Shown: piece after piece, positions 5,790 through 8,257 of the stretch | How positions within the stretch are numbered: position 1 is the stretch's first letter | How the letters are laid out: each line of letters opens with the position of its first letter | DNA from: Oscillospiraceae bacterium | GTDB taxonomy: Bacteria; Bacillota; Clostridia; Oscillospirales; Ruminococcaceae | NCBI GenBank assembly: GCA_003512525.1 | Contig: DOQG01000001.1 | Location: 1-8,257 of the forward strand | Reading direction: 5' to 3' | DNA: 8,257 nt | Translations under genes and position numbers: made by a program | The notes under the pieces: generated by a model | Database searches by the model: none | What the model was told of the DNA's origin: nothing | Seen by the model: the letters and a program-made list of their open reading frames with translations, nothing else

Positions 5790-6491
5790 TTGGACTTCTT
5801 TCTTGGTATATGGGATGCCATTGACAAGGCACTTATAAGAGAAAACCGTTATGAATTCTATTTAAGCGGTATCGGAAACACACTGCTCATATCGCTGTTT
5901 GCGGTTATTCTCGGTTTTCTTATCGGTGCATTCGTGGCAGTAGTAAAGCAGTTATGCGCAGGCAGGAGAGGTATCGGCTGGATAGCTAAGATATGCGACC
6001 TGTATGTATTCGTAATAAGAGGTACTCCTGTACTGGTACAGTTGCTTCTTATAAATGCTTTGCTCTTCAACTACAGAGGTGCAAACGCGATCATAGCCGC
6101 GGTCATGTGCTTTGGTATAAATTCGGGCGCTTATGTTGCGGAGATCGTCCGTGCGGGTATCGAGTCTATCGACAAGGGACAGACGGAGGCAGGAAGATCG
6201 CTGGGTCTTGGTGCAGGTCAGACAATGTGGCTTATCGTGCTTCCGCAGGCTATAAAGAACATACTCCCCGCACTCGGAAACGAATTTATCGTACTGGTAA
6301 AGGAAACCTCGATAGCAGGCTACATTGCGGTAACGGATATTACCAAAGCGGCACAGTATGTTGGTTCAAAGACGTATGACCTTATTACCCCGCTTCTCAT
6401 TGCGGCGGCATTCTATCTGATACTGGTATTTATTCTGACAAAGCTTCAGAAGCTGCTTGAGAGGAGGCTTGGCAAGAGTGATAGACGTTAA
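5790..6491 (+). CDS. Polar amino acid ABC transporter, permease
   Basis: This 233-residue membrane protein belongs to the His/Glu/Gln/Arg permease group and forms the transport channel. Hydrophobic segments lie at about 28-52, 70-94, 98-118 and 200-219, plus a less clear one around 160-180. IRGTPVLVQL (76-85) is a family hallmark. The EAA loop that contacts the ATPase is EAGRSLGLGAGQTMWLIVLP (133-152). The start is TTG at 5790, supported by GGAGG (5776-5780) nine bases upstream and by the absence of any in-frame ATG before the conserved membrane region. As only one permease is encoded, it should act as a homodimer. Its expression depends on read-through of the terminator before it. Its end overlaps the ATPase gene. 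Confidence 0.93.
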   Translation: MDFFLGIWDAIDKALIRENRYEFYLSGIGNTLLISLFAVILGFLIGAFVAVVKQLCAGRRGIGWIAKICDLYVFVIRGTPVLVQLLLINALLFNYRGANAIIAAVMCFGINSGAYVAEIVRAGIESIDKGQTEAGRSLGLGAGQTMWLIVLPQAIKNILPALGNEFIVLVKETSIAGYIAVTDITKAAQYVGSKTYDLITPLLIAAAFYLILVFILTKLQKLLERRLGKSDRR

Positions 6492-7200
6492 GGATCTCAG
6501 TAAATCGTTTGGTAATCTCCACGTCCTCAACGGGATAAACGAGCATATCTACAAAGGCGAAAAGGTAGTTATCATAGGCCCTTCCGGCTCGGGAAAAAGT
6601 ACGTTCCTGCGTTGTCTTAACCTTATGGAAAAGCCGACAAGCGGAAGTATCTGCGTTGAAGGTGAATACATCACCGACCGCAAGGCTAACGTAAACCTTA
6701 TAAGAAGAAAGATGGGCATGGTGTTCCAGCACTTCAACCTGTTCCCTCACCTGACTATCAAGAAAAACATAACCTTAGCTCCTGTAAAGCTGGGTCTTAT
6801 GACAAAGGAAGAGGCTGACGCAGAGGCAATGCGGCTTTTAGAGCGTGTCGGTCTTGCAGATAAGGCAGACGCTTATCCTCCGCAGTTATCGGGCGGTCAG
6901 AAGCAGAGAATCGCTATCGTCCGTGCGCTTGCCATGAAGCCCGATGTTATGCTTTTCGACGAGCCGACATCGGCACTTGACCCCGAGATGGTAGGAGAAG
7001 TTCTCGATCTTATGAAACAGCTTGCCGACGATGGTATGACAATGGTTGTCGTAACTCACGAAATGGGCTTTGCCCGTGAGGTTGCGTCAAGAGTAATGTT
7101 TATGTCGGACGGACAGATAGTTGAACAGGGCCCTCCCGATGAATTCTTCGCAAACCCCAAAAATCCAAGACTTAAGGACTTTTTATCAAAAGTGCTTTAA
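6478..7200 (+). CDS. Polar amino acid ABC transporter, ATP-binding protein (GlnQ-like)
   Basis: This cytoplasmic ATPase powers the importer. I place the start at the GTG at 6478, giving 240 residues, the usual GlnQ length, beginning MIDVKDLSKSFG. GAGGAGG (6461-6467) lies ten bases upstream. An earlier in-frame TTG at 6457 would add seven residues and include this ribosome binding site, so it is unlikely. Motifs are Walker A GPSGSGKST (34-42), Q-loop MVFQHFNLFPH (Q84), signature LSGGQKQR (137-144), Walker B VMLFDE (157-162), D-loop SALD and switch H194 in VTHEMGFAREV. The last is characteristic of polar amino acid importers. The gene overlaps the permease gene by 14 bases, implying translational coupling. 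The substrate is not decided by this subunit. Confidence 0.95.
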   Translation: MIDVKDLSKSFGNLHVLNGINEHIYKGEKVVIIGPSGSGKSTFLRCLNLMEKPTSGSICVEGEYITDRKANVNLIRRKMGMVFQHFNLFPHLTIKKNITLAPVKLGLMTKEEADAEAMRLLERVGLADKADAYPPQLSGGQKQRIAIVRALAMKPDVMLFDEPTSALDPEMVGEVLDLMKQLADDGMTMVVVTHEMGFAREVASRVMFMSDGQIVEQGPPDEFFANPKNPRLKDFLSKVL

Positions 7201-7208
7201 TATGAAAC

Positions 7209-7251
7209 AAACCCGACAGGTACGATTCGATAAACGTATCTGTCGGGTTTT
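7209..7251. terminator. Bidirectional terminator shared by the importer operon and the XRE gene
   Basis: Bases 7209-7224 pair with 7235-7250 as a 16-bp stem with one G-T wobble and a ten-base loop. The stem starts AAACCCGACAG and ends CTGTCGGGTTT, so it ends with T-tracts in both directions, and TATATTTCTT follows on the plus strand. It begins nine bases after the ATPase stop. The last base of its right arm is also the last base of the stop codon of the convergent gene at 7250. Confidence 0.9.
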
Positions 7252-7468
7252 ATATTTCTTTATAATAGATCGGGTTATCGGTAAGCCCGAGGATATAATC
7301 TACGTTAGTCCTATAATATTCTGCAAGCTTTATAAGTATCGCTGTAGGAATATCATTTTCGCCTGTTTCGTATTTTGAATAACCCGTCTGCGACATACCG
7401 AGCATTTTTGCGACCGTTGTCTGATTGAGATCGGAATCTTCACGGAGGTTTCTTATTCTGCTGTACAT
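7250..7468 (-). CDS. Small XRE/Cro-type transcriptional regulator
   Basis: This 72-residue protein is essentially one helix-turn-helix domain (HTH_3). RNLREDSDLNQTTVAKMLG (7-24) begins the fold and includes helix 2. MSQTGYSKYETGEND (25-39) holds the recognition helix and its conserved turn. LIKLAEYYRTNVDYILG (45-61) completes the five-helix bundle. There is no sensor or dimerisation domain beyond a short tail. The ATG at 7468 follows AAAGG by about ten bases on the minus strand. Such one-domain proteins are usually DNA-binding repressors, often acting on their own promoter; a palindrome over its -10 box supports that. It is convergent with the importer and divergent from the zinc-ribbon membrane protein, which it may also control. 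No toxin-like partner is adjacent on its own strand within the window. Confidence 0.9.
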   Translation of the reverse strand: MYSRIRNLREDSDLNQTTVAKMLGMSQTGYSKYETGENDIPTAILIKLAEYYRTNVDYILGLTDNPIYYKEI

Positions 7469-7490
7469 TTTTATCAGCGCCTTTCACGTT

Positions 7491-7509
7491 TTTATAATTA
7501 AATTATAAA
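7491..7509. promoter_or_regulatory. 19-bp palindrome over the XRE promoter, candidate operator
   Basis: TTTATAATT (7491-7499) and AATTATAAA (7501-7509) are exact inverted copies around a central A. The minus-strand copy contains a perfect -10, TATAAT (7507-7502), for the XRE gene, whose ATG is about 34 bases further on. The candidate -35 17 bases away (TCAAGA, 7530-7525) is weak. A repressor dimer bound here would block this promoter. AT-only palindromes can arise by chance, so the operator call is moderate. Confidence 0.5.
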
Positions 7510-7526
7510 CATTATGTGTAAAGGTC

Positions 7527-7555
7527 TTGACTTTTAACCTGAAACAGATTAAAAT
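7527..7555 (+). promoter_or_regulatory. Promoter of the zinc-ribbon membrane protein gene
   Basis: TTGACT (7527-7532) and TAAAAT (7550-7555) are 17 bases apart, a strong sigma-A-type match. The transcript would start near 7562, with a leader of about 50 bases ending in the AAAGGGG ribosome binding site (7595-7601). The -35 overlaps the candidate -35 of the divergent XRE promoter (7525-7530). Confidence 0.75.
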
Positions 7556-7610
7556 ATGATTATCAGATGTACTATCTTCTGAACATTAAAAATCAAAGGG
7601 GATAAAAAAT

Positions 7611-8257
7611 ATGGCATTGATAAAATGTGCCGAGTGCGGCAAGGAATTTTCCGACAGAGCGAATGCTTGCCCCAACTGCGGCTGTCCTATTGAATATCAG
7701 GCTGAAAAGAGTATAGGCGGAGAGTATCACGCCGCAGATAAGCTTGCACCGTCCGTGATTGTAGAACACTTGATGATTGCAAAGGAGTTGGAGAGCGAGA
7801 GGTATACTCTGTTGTGTGCGGTTGATAAGTTACAGGCAAAGATAAATGGACTTGGGATAATAAGAGCGATCTCGAAACCCAATTATAATGTTAGACGTAA
7901 AACATGGATAGCATCTATAATCGCTTCAATTTTTTCTATAGGTTTGATAATTTATTCTAATGTAACAGCAACCGTTTATGAGACAGGCGGAATAATGTTA
8001 GCTTGTATTATATCAATTTTAGTGATAATTACCGCTCCTATAATCACTTGTTTGGTAGTCAAATCAAAGGAAAAACAGGAATATCTCAGTAAAATATATC
8101 GCGAAGAATCACGGGTTGCCAATGAGCGTCACGAAATAGAAGAGTTAAGACAACAGCAGTCTTATTTACGTTCAAAAGTCAGTCAGATTTCTAATACACT
8201 TGAGAGCGTGTATTCACTGGATATTATCCACCAAAAGTACAGAAATATGGTCGCTGT
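7611..8257 (+). CDS. Zinc-ribbon, two-helix membrane protein with coiled coil (truncated by window edge)
   Basis: The reading frame is open from the ATG at 7611 to the right edge: 215 complete codons, no stop. AAAGGGG lies nine bases before the start. Residues 1-25 form one zinc ribbon, KCAECGKEFSDRANACPNCG, with C6, C9, C20 and C23. Residues 30-97 are polar and probably helical. Membrane helices lie at about 99-116 and 127-150, with a short loop. From about 152 to 205 the sequence is charged and Glu/Gln-rich (EKQEYLSKIYREESRV...), a likely coiled coil. The visible end, IIHQKYRNMVA, resembles a motif I recall from hypothetical zinc-ribbon proteins of Clostridia; this is memory, not a search. 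The function is unknown. It has no sequence repeat in common with the five-ribbon protein beyond the ribbon itself. Its divergent XRE neighbour is a likely regulator. Confidence 0.85.
   Translation, partial: MALIKCAECGKEFSDRANACPNCGCPIEYQAEKSIGGEYHAADKLAPSVIVEHLMIAKELESERYTLLCAVDKLQAKINGLGIIRAISKPNYNVRRKTWIASIIASIFSIGLIIYSNVTATVYETGGIMLACIISILVIITAPIITCLVVKSKEKQEYLSKIYREESRVANERHEIEELRQQQSYLRSKVSQISNTLESVYSLDIIHQKYRNMVA

Noticed and set aside
7121..7378. Plus-strand open frame running from the ATPase end across the terminator
   Set aside because: It overlaps the ATPase in another frame, crosses the strong terminator hairpin and covers the opposite strand of the XRE gene.

Overview
The window looks like chromosomal DNA from a Gram-positive gut-type Clostridia bacterium, perhaps a Ruminococcus/Oscillospirales relative. 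The basis is general: AT-leaning intergenic DNA, strong GGAGG-type ribosome binding sites, sigma-A-like promoters, TTG and GTG starts, a lipoprotein-type solute-binding protein, and several small zinc-ribbon proteins. No rRNA, tRNA, CRISPR array, transposase or phage gene was seen.

Layout, left to right. Bases 1-235 have no convincing gene, and a perfect 17-bp hairpin follows at 236-275. A minus-strand gene (305-1162) encodes a protein with a small N-terminal domain, a hydrophobic segment and five C-terminal zinc ribbons, read from a good extended -10 promoter. A 419-bp intergenic region carries a plus-strand promoter and three tandem 19-bp repeats, two of which contain TTAGC-N4-GCTAA dyads. 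These look like operators for the two-gene ABC exporter that follows: an ATPase (1582-2280) and a two-module FtsX-type permease (2292-4571). A 405-bp gap with several hairpins separates this from the next operon.

Bases 4977-7200 hold a complete polar amino acid ABC importer: lipoprotein binding protein, inner-membrane permease and ATPase. It has a consensus promoter. A terminator hairpin between the first and second genes probably makes the binding protein more abundant than the membrane parts. The last two genes overlap by 14 bp once the ATPase start is corrected to the GTG at 6478. A strong terminator closes the operon and also serves the convergent gene.

That convergent gene (7250-7468, minus) is a 72-residue XRE-type repressor. 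Its upstream region shares a compact divergent promoter with a plus-strand gene that runs off the right edge (7611-8257). This last gene encodes an N-terminal zinc ribbon, two membrane helices and a coiled coil. A 19-bp palindrome over the repressor's -10 box suggests autoregulation.

The exporter and importer belong to well-known families. The parts most worth a second look are the tandem operator array with no regulator gene in view, and the XRE/zinc-ribbon membrane protein pair. I found no unambiguous new system.
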